This document shows positions 23,858 through 33,489 of a stretch of DNA of 64,000 nucleotides, in pieces. This DNA is from Anoxybacter fermentans (GTDB taxonomy: Bacteria > Bacillota > Halanaerobiia > DY22613). The notes below the pieces were generated by a model. That model saw nothing but the letters and a program-made list of their open reading frames with translations. It had not been told where the DNA came from and did not search any database. Every line of letters begins with the position of its first letter. Positions within the stretch are counted from its first letter, which is position 1. Made by a program: the position numbers and the translations under genes. The stretch lies in the NCBI RefSeq assembly GCF_003991135.1, contig NZ_CP016379.1, positions 2,542,001 to 2,606,000 on the forward strand, written 5' to 3'.

Positions 23858-26800
23858 CTAAAACGGAAAATCAACCTTCAAACCGAACTGGTAATTTCCA
23901 GCACCTTTATAAGTTCCTTCTATACCAATATTGGGATGAATTTGGTACTCAAAACCGATGGATTGTTCAGGATTTTGGGAAAAAGTTCGGCTATAAACCA
24001 CATACAGGTCATCATCCAGATATTTACCAATCTGAATATTAATTCTGGCATCCCCCAGAAGTACCGGGTCTAGATAAAAAGCATCCAGGCTCAGGGCTTT
24101 TTCTATAGACTCTTCTAGCCTATTTAAAAACTCATTACGAAGTCCCTGGTTAATATATCTCCAAATCTCCTCTGAGATCACATCAGTAACATCTCCATTT
24201 CCAGCTAAAAATTCTCCTAAACCTCCCTGGTTTGCCAATAACATAGTAATTTCATGTTCTGTTAACTCCGGTTCTGAATACAGTTTCATCTTCAGGTTAT
24301 TATCTGTCGGGAGACCGTCCAAATCAAGAAAAATAAGATAATTTCTTATATTGGTCTGGGCCTGGACATGGAGTATAGGAATATATTTATTAAACTTAAC
24401 AAAAGAAGCAGTGGCCCAATTAATTCTAAAGTTGGAATTATAAATGTTAAATGTTCCACTCCTTGCATGCAAATCTCCGCTTAAAATCAGTTCTTTTCCG
24501 GTTGTATCGACCACCAACTTATCTTTATTGCTTTTTATAATGGTTACATTGAGATTTACCGGACTTGTTCCGGTAACCCGTACATTATCCCCCGGATATA
24601 GCTCCAGATAAAAGATCGGATTGATTAACATAGCTCCATCAGACTGAGGCCACTCAAAAGGAACTACTCCTATCTCTGCATCATGGACAAGAATTGAACC
24701 GCGCACTTCCGGAGTTAAGAAAGGACCTTTAACCTTAAGATTCGCATCTCCCAGGGCATCAATAGAACCATAAACAAAATGATAGTCTTTAGTCTTTAAA
24801 TCAAAATTAACCTCATCAGGTATAAAACCATTTAAAGTCACCCATCCCTTTAGATTCAAATGGCCTTTACCTATTCTACCTTCCAATTTCTTAATATGAG
24901 CTTTTCCCTGAGTCAGAATAATTTTACCTTTGATATCTTCTATTAAATCCAATCCATAAATTTTAATAAATCCAGAAGAGATATCAATCTCTCCTTCCAG
25001 TAACGGTTTTGCCATTGTACCGGAAATCTTAAAGTACGCTTCACCTTCACCACCGGCATCTTCAACACCTGGTACCAGAAGAGGTAAAACTTCTAAGTTA
25101 CCCTGAATCATATCGATTTTCAAATTCAATAAACCATCACTATCAAACAAAGGTACAGTTCCTCTAACCTTAATATCATTTCCATCAGGTAAAATCAGTT
25201 CCTGATTTAATACTACAGTAGAGCCATCTATGATTTTGATAGTTCCAGCTAAATACTCAAACAGATAATTATCAAGATGACTATTGCTAAACTCCAGATT
25301 TAGATTTGCATTTACATTGCCAATTTTAATTTTATCAGAGTCTAAAAGGTCTGCTTTTTCTGTAGTATTTTTTCCAATGGGCAGATAGGCCTTTAAAGGA
25401 GTCAAATCAAATTTATTCCCTTTAAGATCAAGATCAATTTCATTTAAATTAAAGATTCCTTTTACCGTCAAAGTACCTGCATGAGCATCATTCAAAATTA
25501 CATTTAGCCTTGCAGTCGGTTCAAATAACTTGCCCAGAACCAAAATTTCTCCATCAAGGGTATAGTCAAAATCATTGCCGGCCAGATATAACTTAAAGGG
25601 GCTTAAATCAAATTTATTACCTTTCAGCTGAAGGCTCATCCCTTGCCCAAAATCATAAATACCCTTTAATGCCAGAGAACCTTCCTTTCCATCATCAAGG
25701 ATTACATCCAGTTTAACCTCCGGAGCCGGCAGATTTCCGCGAATCCATATTTTCCCATCCATAGTATAATCCAGATCCTTAATAGACAGATCAGTAAACC
25801 GGAGCAATTCGGAAATCCTGGCATGTTTAGTTCTGATCTGCATATCCAGAACCATCTGATCAAAAGAAATTTTACCAATCAACGTATACTCATTTTTACC
25901 ATTGATGACCTTCATTGGTCTTATCATCAAAAGCCCTTCCTCATATTGAAGGAGAGCAGATAACTGTTCAATGGGTACTCCTTTATACTGAATCGAATCA
26001 CTGGAGATAGTACCCCAGAATGATGGAGAGGTCGTCTTTCCAGTCAGTCGGCCGCGGAAATTGGCCCGGCCTGTTAGACTGGGGAAATGATCACGAATTT
26101 GCTGAATATCAGTAAGATCAAACCCTTGTCCTTCCATCTCTATTTCCAGTCTCTCATAATCCTCTATCACACCCGAAGCCTGTAAAACAGTATTCTTATA
26201 GCTAATCTCAAAATTGTTGAAAAGAATGTCATTCTCTTTCCAGCTAAAAGATAATACTGCCCTATCATAAGGCTGATTTAAAACTACACCCTGTGTTGCC
26301 ACTAAATCCCCAGCCACCTGAATTCCAGACCAGGGCCCAACCAGGGTAACTTTTCCTGTAATATCACCCGTAAAATCAAAGGGTATATCCATAAAGGCCA
26401 ATGTTTCCCGCAGCATTGTAATAGATGATTTGAGAATTTCTGCTCGAAGATCTAAATTCTCACTTATAAAATCTATTCTGCCTGTTAAATGAAAATCACT
26501 TTCACCCTTAATTATAGCAGTATCAAAAAGGGTCAGTTCTGATTTATCTACTTTTATCCGTCCCTTCAATTGATCAAATTCCTGATTCCAGAGCTGACCT
26601 TCACTTAAATTTATTTCCCCTATGAAATAGGGATCGGTGATTGAACCACGAACCTCTCCCTGAATGATACCTTTACCCCTGGCAGGAAAATCTAACCGTT
26701 CTCCTAACCAGATCAAGTCAATAAAAGAAGGCTCAATGGTTAAATCTATTTCTCCATCTATGTCTATATTTCCCGTTAAAGTGGTAACCAAATAAGGAGT

Positions 26801-28324
26801 ATTCAGTTCTACTTTACTTAAACCCAATTCCCCTGCTGTAAACCAGAAGTTGGCTTTTAAGCGATTAAAATTTATCCCCTGATACCTACCATTCCGAAAA
26901 TCAACATACCCAATAGTACTCAAATGATCGGGATTAAATCCTTCTCCAAAAACGTAGAAATTACCGGTCAGTAATCCTTCCGGAATCTCTTTCAATCCCG
27001 GTTCCAATGCAGAAAGGAATTTATAAAGATTAAAGTTTACCGTTTCAACATTAACGGAATAGAAAAATTCTTCCTGATTTTTGAAATTAATATAACCGCT
27101 ATAACCTTTAAAACTTCCTCCATCAAAATTAAACACTAAGTCCTGTAAAGTTAAAAAGGAGTTTTGATACCACCAGCTGGTATGGAAATTGCTAAATTTT
27201 AAATTCTGATACCCTATTTCAGGAACAGTAAGGTTAACTTTTATAAGAGGATCCTTTAAATTACCTAATACTTCTATATTACCTTTTGCCAGACCGGTTA
27301 AATCTTTTCCTTTCAGTATTGGAATTAGAGAACTCAGTTTAGCTAACTGAAATCTGTCAGTGGTGATATTCAAAGACACAACCGGATCGGCCAAATTAGA
27401 GATCTGCCCTCTGACAGCAAAACTTCCAGCAGCTGTCTCTCCATTCAATTTCTGAATCAATATCTGTTTATCATTAAAATTAATCTGGCCCTGTACCTGT
27501 GTAATCTCTATTGGTATTTTACTTAAGATCATCCCTCCATCAACTATGGTAATCCGGCCAGAATAACTCAATGCCTTGTCTTCTATCCTTTTAACCTGAA
27601 CCGAACCGGTTCCTTTTCCTTTAAGTTTTTCAACCCCGGATATAGTAACCCCGTATCGTTCAAATACAGCAAAGGGTAAATCTGTAAAGCTAAGTTCAAA
27701 TTTCAATTCAGGACTAACAGATCCCTTCAATTCAATTAAAGACTGTTTTAACCCTTCTATTTGAAAGTCCACATCTATTTCAACCTTTGTTTCTTTAATT
27801 TTAATCCTTCCATTCAGTTGATTTAAACTTTCACTTATTCTTCCATCATTATAATATAACTTACCATCAATCAAACGAATCCAGGTAGAAAAAGCAGGAA
27901 AACTATCTCTGTTCCCTTCTCCTTGCCCGATATATTTCTCAAAATTGAAACCATCTTCTCCTTTAATCAAATGCACTTCCGGGCGGATAATTTGAATCTC
28001 TTTAATACCTTCTAAAATCCCATCCACTCCCTTAAATAAGTTATGAAGGTAAAAAGATACAACAATCCGTTCCGCCTGAAAAATAGTTTGCTCAGCAGTA
28101 ATTACTTTAACCTGATGCAGTGTTACTCGATTCAAAGGAAACAAAGTCATACCACCAATTTGAATATCTTCACCCAAATACTTTTTTAGCACTTGTATTA
28201 AGGCAGTTTTAGCCCGTTCAGTAATCTGGTCTGTATTGAAAAAGACAAGTAAACAGAACCCAGCAAATACTAACAGAATAAATAGGGGTATAACTTTTTT
28301 TCCCGTTTTTAAGATTAATCTCAT
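23858..28324 (-). CDS. tamB: TamB/YtfN-like inter-membrane protein
   Basis: About 1488 residues. An N-terminal signal-anchor (VIPLFILLVFAGFCLLVFF) is followed by an AsmA-like start and a very long series of beta-strand repeats forming the hydrophobic groove typical of TamB/VPS13-like bridges. Repeats such as LKGNKFDLSPFKLYLAG and LKGNKFDLTPLKAYLPIG show internal duplication. The C-terminal DUF490 domain closes with EHEITMLLANQGGLGEFLAG and an aromatic end (LKVDFPF). TamB carries phospholipid or assists barrel insertion between the membranes. ATG 28324 is preferred over an upstream ATG at 28348 because GGAGG lies nine bases before it. It is the largest gene of the window and begins the minus-strand outer-membrane block. 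Confidence 0.93.
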   Translation of the reverse strand: MRLILKTGKKVIPLFILLVFAGFCLLVFFNTDQITERAKTALIQVLKKYLGEDIQIGGMTLFPLNRVTLHQVKVITAEQTIFQAERIVVSFYLHNLFKGVDGILEGIKEIQIIRPEVHLIKGEDGFNFEKYIGQGEGNRDSFPAFSTWIRLIDGKLYYNDGRISESLNQLNGRIKIKETKVEIDVDFQIEGLKQSLIELKGSVSPELKFELSFTDLPFAVFERYGVTISGVEKLKGKGTGSVQVKRIEDKALSYSGRITIVDGGMILSKIPIEITQVQGQINFNDKQILIQKLNGETAAGSFAVRGQISNLADPVVSLNITTDRFQLAKLSSLIPILKGKDLTGLAKGNIEVLGNLKDPLIKVNLTVPEIGYQNLKFSNFHTSWWYQNSFLTLQDLVFNFDGGSFKGYSGYINFKNQEEFFYSVNVETVNFNLYKFLSALEPGLKEIPEGLLTGNFYVFGEGFNPDHLSTIGYVDFRNGRYQGINFNRLKANFWFTAGELGLSKVELNTPYLVTTLTGNIDIDGEIDLTIEPSFIDLIWLGERLDFPARGKGIIQGEVRGSITDPYFIGEINLSEGQLWNQEFDQLKGRIKVDKSELTLFDTAIIKGESDFHLTGRIDFISENLDLRAEILKSSITMLRETLAFMDIPFDFTGDITGKVTLVGPWSGIQVAGDLVATQGVVLNQPYDRAVLSFSWKENDILFNNFEISYKNTVLQASGVIEDYERLEIEMEGQGFDLTDIQQIRDHFPSLTGRANFRGRLTGKTTSPSFWGTISSDSIQYKGVPIEQLSALLQYEEGLLMIRPMKVINGKNEYTLIGKISFDQMVLDMQIRTKHARISELLRFTDLSIKDLDYTMDGKIWIRGNLPAPEVKLDVILDDGKEGSLALKGIYDFGQGMSLQLKGNKFDLSPFKLYLAGNDFDYTLDGEILVLGKLFEPTARLNVILNDAHAGTLTVKGIFNLNEIDLDLKGNKFDLTPLKAYLPIGKNTTEKADLLDSDKIKIGNVNANLNLEFSNSHLDNYLFEYLAGTIKIIDGSTVVLNQELILPDGNDIKVRGTVPLFDSDGLLNLKIDMIQGNLEVLPLLVPGVEDAGGEGEAYFKISGTMAKPLLEGEIDISSGFIKIYGLDLIEDIKGKIILTQGKAHIKKLEGRIGKGHLNLKGWVTLNGFIPDEVNFDLKTKDYHFVYGSIDALGDANLKVKGPFLTPEVRGSILVHDAEIGVVPFEWPQSDGAMLINPIFYLELYPGDNVRVTGTSPVNLNVTIIKSNKDKLVVDTTGKELILSGDLHARSGTFNIYNSNFRINWATASFVKFNKYIPILHVQAQTNIRNYLIFLDLDGLPTDNNLKMKLYSEPELTEHEITMLLANQGGLGEFLAGNGDVTDVISEEIWRYINQGLRNEFLNRLEESIEKALSLDAFYLDPVLLGDARINIQIGKYLDDDLYVVYSRTFSQNPEQSIGFEYQIHPNIGIEGTYKGAGNYQFGLKVDFPF

Positions 28325-28409
28325 TTTTCTATTCCTCCATCTATTCAACTACTATAATGATATTATATTTATTGATTTTATGCAAGAAAAGAAAAAGATT
28401 CAATCTGAA

Positions 28410-28603
28410 CTTGTTGACAAACCTTTCTTTTTTAGAGACTTGCCTGTGCAATGCCAGAAAAACTAAATATAATTTCTGAAACATATAAGTCAAGGCTTAA
28501 AGCCAGGAGGGCGGAAGCCTTGAATTTTAAGGACGCGCAGCCAGAATGGCAGAGCGTCCGGTAACGGAAGAAATTATATTTAGTTTTTTTTCAACAGCCT
28601 GGA
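28410..28603 (+). repeat. Family B repeat, copy B1
   Basis: About 194 bp. It opens CTTGTTGACAAACCTTTCTT, then AACTAAATATAATTTCT (inner left arm) around a GC-rich core with AGCCAGGAGGGCGGAAGCCT and GACGCGCAGCCAGAATGGC, then AGAAATTATATTTAGTT (inner right arm), ending TTTTCAACAGCCTGGA. It matches copy B2 in inverted orientation, minus a stretch near its right end. Confidence 0.88.
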
Positions 28604-28692
28604 TTCAATCTGAATAATCTCAAAAATGTAATTTATGGATAAAATCCTAGATTCTGTTTGAAGTGAAAAATTGGCTTTTTGTTATAAATAAT

Positions 28693-28723
28693 AAGACACA
28701 GGTATGAATCACTCCTGTGTCTT
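28693..28723 (-). terminator. Terminator overlapping the S55 gene end
   Basis: AAGACACAGG pairs with CCTGTGTCTT. On the minus strand the ascending arm contains the last codons of the S55 gene and the descending arm is followed by ATTATTTATAA. Confidence 0.7.
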
Positions 28724-30703
28724 GTATTTCTCAATAATCTTTTGTTCTTCACTTTGAATCTCTTCAACAGTTACGTCATTTTCAGAAATGGTAATCTCCA
28801 GAGTCAGGCCACCTTCCAGCACATAATCTGTCTTAAAAGTCTTCTTAACAGATAGACTGGCTTCTTCTCCATTAGAAGACTTTTTTTCAGAAGTTTCCCC
28901 TTCATAATCCTTCTCTTGAACCTGTTCTTCCATCACTTCCACATAATAGGGTAAAATTTCAATAATCAACTCATTATTCTTATATTGATTTAAATAATCA
29001 TCTAAAAGTTCTTTTAAACTTTTATAATGGCCTCCCACCACATAAGGTACCTGTTCTTGCTCCTGTTGTTGTTCATTCATAGAATCATACATCTCCACAT
29101 CTTGATAGCTACCATAGATTCCTCCAGATATAGAGAGAGATGCATCCCCGGTCTGTATATTTTCCGGGATTTTAATCTCAAAAATCTGTTTGAAAGGCGT
29201 ATCCCTATAGGGACGTAAAGTTACTTCTACCCGTGCAGTATCTCCAGGTTTGAGCTTTTCATTCAACAACTTAGCTTCTTCAATAATAGCTACCTGACGT
29301 GCCCTCTTTACCTGAAGATTTACATTGATACTGATTAGATTCACTCTGTCAAAAGGATTAGTAACAATTATATTCAGGAGGTTATATAGATCATACAGTG
29401 ATTGAGCAGCTATATCATAGTTACTAAAGTACATATTATTATATTGGATAATATGATCAGGTAATTTATCAGCCATAATCTCAATATCTACCGTCGAAGT
29501 TCCATACCCCTGACGATCAATAGCAGTATCAATGGCTTGAAGAACGGAATTAACTACCAATGGTATAACCAATTCTTCATCCCGAATTACCTGAAACTCG
29601 ATTTCCCGTTTTCGATCTAAATCAAGATCATGTACCTGGACAGTTACAGGAATAATCTTAGGTAATCTATCTAATCTACCTCCAAGCCCGGCATTTCGAT
29701 CCTGGGTGATAACCCCTTTCAGATCAGTTGGTACTCCCAACTTAAAAGGCATATCCTGATGGTTTACAACGGTCATAATCTCAGCACCTGAGAGAAAATA
29801 TTCCACCTGACCCAATTTCAAAAAAGGGTGACCAAATCCCAGGATTTTTTTTCCCTTTATATAGGTTAAAGTCCCGATAGCAGAAATGTTAATATCACCT
29901 CTAACTAGCTGTACAGCAATGGCACTTCCGGGCTCTAATGACTGCACTCCACTTCCTGAGATAGTAATTCCGCCTGTCACAATTGGCACCAGATCAAAAC
30001 TTTTGAGATCATTGATAAGGTACTTTAATGCCCGACCGGTTAAACCATTAACTAATAATGGTGTTTTAACTGGATAAGCTGCTAAAGCATTATCTTCTTC
30101 TTCGGATATCTTCAAGGCTTCATGGTAGGAATCACAAAAATAAATACGATCTACCACTCTGTCCTTAAGCTGGAGTGGTTCAAAGAATACGACCTTATCC
30201 TTCCTTCCCTGATTTACAGATTCCGGAGATTTCTTTATATTAGGTTGCAAATATTTATACTCCATTTGATTGGATTTTAATTTTTTTTCTCCCTGCTTAT
30301 CCATCTCGAGAACCTGTAACATTGATTCAATTGGAGTCACCAATCCAACGGTATGATCAGTTAATCCCCAACTATATCCAATTGCTCCTATCAATTTGCC
30401 ATTAATATAAACGGGACTTCCACTCATTCCGGCAGCTATACCGCCAGTTCTCTCAATCAAAGAGCCGCTAACTTTAACTAAAATTAAATCTCCGACTTGA
30501 TTCTGACTTTTTAAAATACCTAATATTTCTACATCAAATTCTTCAACTACTACTCCAGAAATTACGGTCTTACCTACTCCCTTCATCCCCTTTTTAATCC
30601 CTGTAATAGGCATAATTTCATCCTGCGCCAGAACAATTGCTGTAAATTGCATTAAAATTAGGAGAACGTAGACAATGACCACTGTAAAAAATAATTTCTT
30701 CAA
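28709..30703 (-). CDS. Exported S55 (SpoIVB-type) peptidase-like protein
   Basis: 664 residues with a signal peptide (VVIVYVLLILMQFTAIVLAQ). The N-terminal 330 residues match the S55 domain: IKKGMKGVGKTVISG, GGIAAGMSGSPVYINGKLIG (candidate nucleophile Ser in GMSGSP), GAIGYSWGLTD and KILGFGHPFLKLG (candidate His). The C-terminal half is beta-rich and ends in a charged tail. SpoIVB is the forespore protease that activates sigma-K processing, but it has a PDZ domain and is about 425 residues. This protein is longer and I see no PDZ, so it is a family relative and not necessarily SpoIVB. It lies 31 bases downstream of the mbl gene. TTG start at 30703 after GAGAGG. Confidence 0.85.
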   Translation of the reverse strand: MKKLFFTVVIVYVLLILMQFTAIVLAQDEIMPITGIKKGMKGVGKTVISGVVVEEFDVEILGILKSQNQVGDLILVKVSGSLIERTGGIAAGMSGSPVYINGKLIGAIGYSWGLTDHTVGLVTPIESMLQVLEMDKQGEKKLKSNQMEYKYLQPNIKKSPESVNQGRKDKVVFFEPLQLKDRVVDRIYFCDSYHEALKISEEEDNALAAYPVKTPLLVNGLTGRALKYLINDLKSFDLVPIVTGGITISGSGVQSLEPGSAIAVQLVRGDINISAIGTLTYIKGKKILGFGHPFLKLGQVEYFLSGAEIMTVVNHQDMPFKLGVPTDLKGVITQDRNAGLGGRLDRLPKIIPVTVQVHDLDLDRKREIEFQVIRDEELVIPLVVNSVLQAIDTAIDRQGYGTSTVDIEIMADKLPDHIIQYNNMYFSNYDIAAQSLYDLYNLLNIIVTNPFDRVNLISINVNLQVKRARQVAIIEEAKLLNEKLKPGDTARVEVTLRPYRDTPFKQIFEIKIPENIQTGDASLSISGGIYGSYQDVEMYDSMNEQQQEQEQVPYVVGGHYKSLKELLDDYLNQYKNNELIIEILPYYVEVMEEQVQEKDYEGETSEKKSSNGEEASLSVKKTFKTDYVLEGGLTLEITISENDVTVEEIQSEEQKIIEKYKTQE

Positions 30704-30733
30704 CGAAATCCCATCCTCTCAGTGTAATTCATC

Positions 30734-31774
30734 CTAAAAACCACGTCCCAGAGAACGATGGTTATTAGAAATCAAACTATCTTGAAGATAATCTAGATTT
30801 TCCAAAGCCTTTCCAGTACCAATGGCAACACAAGATAAAGCATCTTCTGCCAAAACTACCGGAATTCCTGTTTCCTCACTCAACAGACGATCTAAACCTC
30901 TAAGCATTGCTCCCCCACCAGTTAATACTAAACCCTTATCAATAATATCAGAGGCTAACTCAGGAGGAGTTTGCTCTAAAACACGTTTTACTGCGGCTAC
31001 AATAGCCTGAACCGGGTCTTTTAAGGCTTCATAAATCTCTTTTGGAGTCAAAATAATATTTTTTGGCAAACCGCTCATAATATCCCTACCGCGTACTTCA
31101 TATGTAGTATCTTCCTGGACATCCAGATGGGCAGTCCCAATGGCAATCTTAACTTCTTCTGCAGTCCTTTCCCCAATCATCAGATTATATTTGGACTTAA
31201 CATAGCGAATAATAGCTTCATCAAAATTATCACCAGCTACCCTTAACGACTCGCTTACTACAATACCACCCAAGGAAATTACAGCTATATCACAGGTACC
31301 ACCGCCAATATCTACAACCATACTTCCACAAGGTTCATGAATCGGCAAACCGGCACCAATAGCGGCTGCCAAAGGTTCTTCAATTAAAAACGCCTTTTTT
31401 GCTCCAACCTGCATAGCTGCTTCAATCACTGCTCGTTGTTCAACACCGGTCACATTAACAGGTACACAAACCATAATTAAAGGTTTTATAAAAGTGTATT
31501 TGCCACAAACTTTGGAAATAAAATGTTTGAGCATAATCTCTGTTACCTCAAAATCAGCAATTACACCTTCACGTAATGGGCGAATGGCAACAATATTGCC
31601 TGGAGTGCGCCCTAACATTCTTCTTGCCTCTTCTCCTACTGCAAGGACTTTCTTGGTTCCCTTTTCCATTGCTACAACAGATGGTTCCTTTAAAATAATA
31701 CCTTTACCTTTTTCATAAACCAAAATTGTAGCCGTTCCCAGGTCTATTCCAATCTTTTTTTGTAACCCAAACAT
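30734..31774 (-). CDS. mbl: MreB/Mbl rod-shape-determining actin homologue
   Basis: About 346 residues. Actin-fold phosphate loops are visible: [19 protein letters not shown] at the N-terminus, [19 protein letters not shown] in the middle and [16 protein letters not shown] near the end, plus [17 protein letters not shown]. It forms membrane-associated filaments guiding lateral wall synthesis. ATG 31774 is chosen because AAGGGGGACT precedes it; the longer frame to 31804 starts with residues not seen in MreB proteins. The neighbour spoIIID is upstream as in Bacillus subtilis spoIIID-mbl, which is why Mbl is preferred over MreB. Sequence alone does not distinguish the paralogues. Confidence 0.95.
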   Translation of the reverse strand: MFGLQKKIGIDLGTATILVYEKGKGIILKEPSVVAMEKGTKKVLAVGEEARRMLGRTPGNIVAIRPLREGVIADFEVTEIMLKHFISKVCGKYTFIKPLIMVCVPVNVTGVEQRAVIEAAMQVGAKKAFLIEEPLAAAIGAGLPIHEPCGSMVVDIGGGTCDIAVISLGGIVVSESLRVAGDNFDEAIIRYVKSKYNLMIGERTAEEVKIAIGTAHLDVQEDTTYEVRGRDIMSGLPKNIILTPKEIYEALKDPVQAIVAAVKRVLEQTPPELASDIIDKGLVLTGGGAMLRGLDRLLSEETGIPVVLAEDALSCVAIGTGKALENLDYLQDSLISNNHRSLGRGF

Positions 31775-31906
31775 TTCAGTCCCCCTTCGGCATACTGGTG
31801 TCATTATTTCTAATAATCCAAAAATTTTTAACTAAACTGGTACAATTATTAGTTCTATATATCTTCAGTTATTTCCTTCTTTTTTTTAATATAAACAGGT
31901 ATAGAT

Positions 31907-32164
31907 TTACTCTTTCTTCTCCTTCAAATATTTACGTCTGGTAGCTTCACCACCACGAATATGACGTTCAGCCTTATTAAACTCCAAAACCTCTTTAACC
32001 CTTTGAGAGAGGTTTTCATCAATTTCACTCAAGCGTTCAGTCACATCTTTATGAATAGTACTTTTACTTACACCGAAAATTTTTGCTGCCTGTCTTACGG
32101 TTGCACGTGTCTGATATATGTAATTTGCCACCTCCAATACACGCTTACGTATATAATCTTTCAC
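31907..32164 (-). CDS. spoIIID: Sporulation transcription factor SpoIIID
   Basis: About 85 residues, close to the Bacillus subtilis protein (93). The helix-turn-helix is TVRQAAKIFGVSKSTIHKDV, and the C-terminal basic region RHIRGGEATRRKYLKEKKE matches the family's second DNA-contacting helix. SpoIIID switches mother-cell transcription from sigma-E to sigma-K genes. GTG 32164 is selected because GGGGGGAA lies just upstream and the protein then aligns with SpoIIID from its first residues (VKDYIRKRV); an upstream TTG at 32191 is unlikely. It is positioned between the spoIIQ-like gene and mbl, as in Bacillus. Confidence 0.96.
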   Translation of the reverse strand: MKDYIRKRVLEVANYIYQTRATVRQAAKIFGVSKSTIHKDVTERLSEIDENLSQRVKEVLEFNKAERHIRGGEATRRKYLKEKKE

Positions 32165-32238
32165 AAAAAATTCCCCCCTACCCTTCTTCAATCCTACTCT
32201 ATATATATGAAAGGGATAGGGGGAATATTCTTTCTAGA

Positions 32239-33075
32239 TCAAGGCAAATATTTACGCGGATTTACAGTTTTATCATCCTTAATAATTTCAAAATGTAAAT
32301 GGGGTTCAATAGCTGTTACACTTTGTCCAATCTTTCCAAGCTGCTGACCTTTAACTACTTGATCACCAGTTTTAACTTTAACCTCTCCAATTTGACCATA
32401 AACAGTCTTCCAGCCATTACCGTGATCTATAGTAACAATTATAGCTTCCTGGTCACTTTCTCTCACAGTGATTACTTTACCTGAAGCTGATGCCATGACA
32501 AGATCTCCTTTTTTGCATCTTAAATCTACACCCTGATGAAAACGCCAAACTTCAAGAATTGGATGAAAATACCAACCATAATCAGTAATTACTGCTCTTT
32601 TATACCGTAATGGATAAATTACTTTTAAGCCTTCAGTTTGAATCCTATCTGAAACCTCCGATCTCTCTATAAATTTAACTGTAGTTTCAGCAGGTTCTTT
32701 AGAAAATTCTTCTTTTAATTCTTCAGATTGGTTCTCCAATAAAAGACCGGAGCCATCCAATTTAACCTCCGGAAGAGAAGGTACCTGAGTCGTCAGACGC
32801 CCCTTCTCATCAATAACTACATCCATCCTTCCCGGATCTGACAAACCATCTTCTAAATCAGGTTTTATCTGTGGTTCACCAGCAAATTTAGCAATCAAAA
32901 CTATAAGAAAAATACCAACAACTATAACAAATGATGACCATAACTGCCTGGGAAGCTTTTCATATTGCTTTGAAACCTCTTCAATAGTCTTTTTAATTTT
33001 TAATCGTATAAAATTTTGTTTATCCTTTACAATATGGAAAGGCAAACGTTCTTTTTTATTATTCTTCTTTTCCAA
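32239..33075 (-). CDS. M23 peptidase-domain membrane protein, SpoIIQ-like
   Basis: About 278 residues with one membrane helix (SSFVIVVGIFLIVLIAKFAG) and an extracytoplasmic LytM/M23 domain. HQGVD (first metal ligands) and PHLHFEI (second) are both present, so unlike some SpoIIQ proteins it may keep zinc-dependent endopeptidase activity. SpoIIQ forms the forespore half of the channel with SpoIIIAH. Position between spoIID and spoIIID matches Bacillus order. TTG 33075 is preferred because GGAGGTGATAAA precedes it; the frame is open to 33156 but the extra residues look untranslated. Assignment as SpoIIQ is from context. Confidence 0.85.
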   Translation of the reverse strand: MEKKNNKKERLPFHIVKDKQNFIRLKIKKTIEEVSKQYEKLPRQLWSSFVIVVGIFLIVLIAKFAGEPQIKPDLEDGLSDPGRMDVVIDEKGRLTTQVPSLPEVKLDGSGLLLENQSEELKEEFSKEPAETTVKFIERSEVSDRIQTEGLKVIYPLRYKRAVITDYGWYFHPILEVWRFHQGVDLRCKKGDLVMASASGKVITVRESDQEAIIVTIDHGNGWKTVYGQIGEVKVKTGDQVVKGQQLGKIGQSVTAIEPHLHFEIIKDDKTVNPRKYLP

Positions 33076-33163
33076 ATTTATCACCTCCATAAAAATATTC
33101 TCACCAGTTATTAGTATTTTATACCCATTACTTAGAACAAAATGCCCTTCGGCCACTTAATCT

Positions 33164-33385
33164 TATTTTACTGCACAAAGCTAATTTTTCGCTTTATGAA
33201 GAAATTTTTCGAACCATTTAATGTTCGATCTCAGTCTAAATAAGGCACACTAATCAACGAGCCCTCCTGGCCCTTGATTAGCTCATCACTTCCTGTGGTG
33301 AGGTCTTATTTCGACTAAAATCTCACTAAGATGGTTTAACGAAAAATTTCCATGTCACTCAAAATCAGCTTTTTACAGTTTGATC
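33164..33385 (-). repeat. Family A repeat, copy A8, inverted
   Basis: 222 bp in the opposite orientation to A7. The left arm is the TTTTTCGCTTTATGAAG form and the right arm carries CATGTCACTCAAAATC. The core reads GGGCTCGTTGATTAG/CTAATCAAGGGCC when reversed. The terminal left CTGCACAAAGC and right GCTTTTTACAG have diverged. Confidence 0.92.
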
Positions 33386-33430
33386 ATAATGTTATCTACA
33401 ACCTGCGAAAAAGTATAATTTCCTTGATAT

Positions 33431-33475
33431 AAAAAAAGCAATCCTTCACAAGGATTTAATCCTTGTAAGAATTGC
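33431..33475 (-). terminator. Terminator after spoIID
   Basis: On the minus strand GGCAATTCTTACAAGG pairs imperfectly with CCTTGTGAAGGATTGC, followed by seven T (33431-33437). It lies 15 bases past the spoIID stop. Confidence 0.85.
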
Positions 33476-33489
33476 CCCAACAACTTAAC

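Noticed and set aside
28236-28466. Plus-strand frame sharing the C-terminal peptide DKPFFFRDLPVQCQKN with another frame at 36.9-37.5 kb
   Set aside because: The shared peptide comes from the family B repeat in both places, and the rest of each frame is antisense to tamB or to the TauE-type permease.
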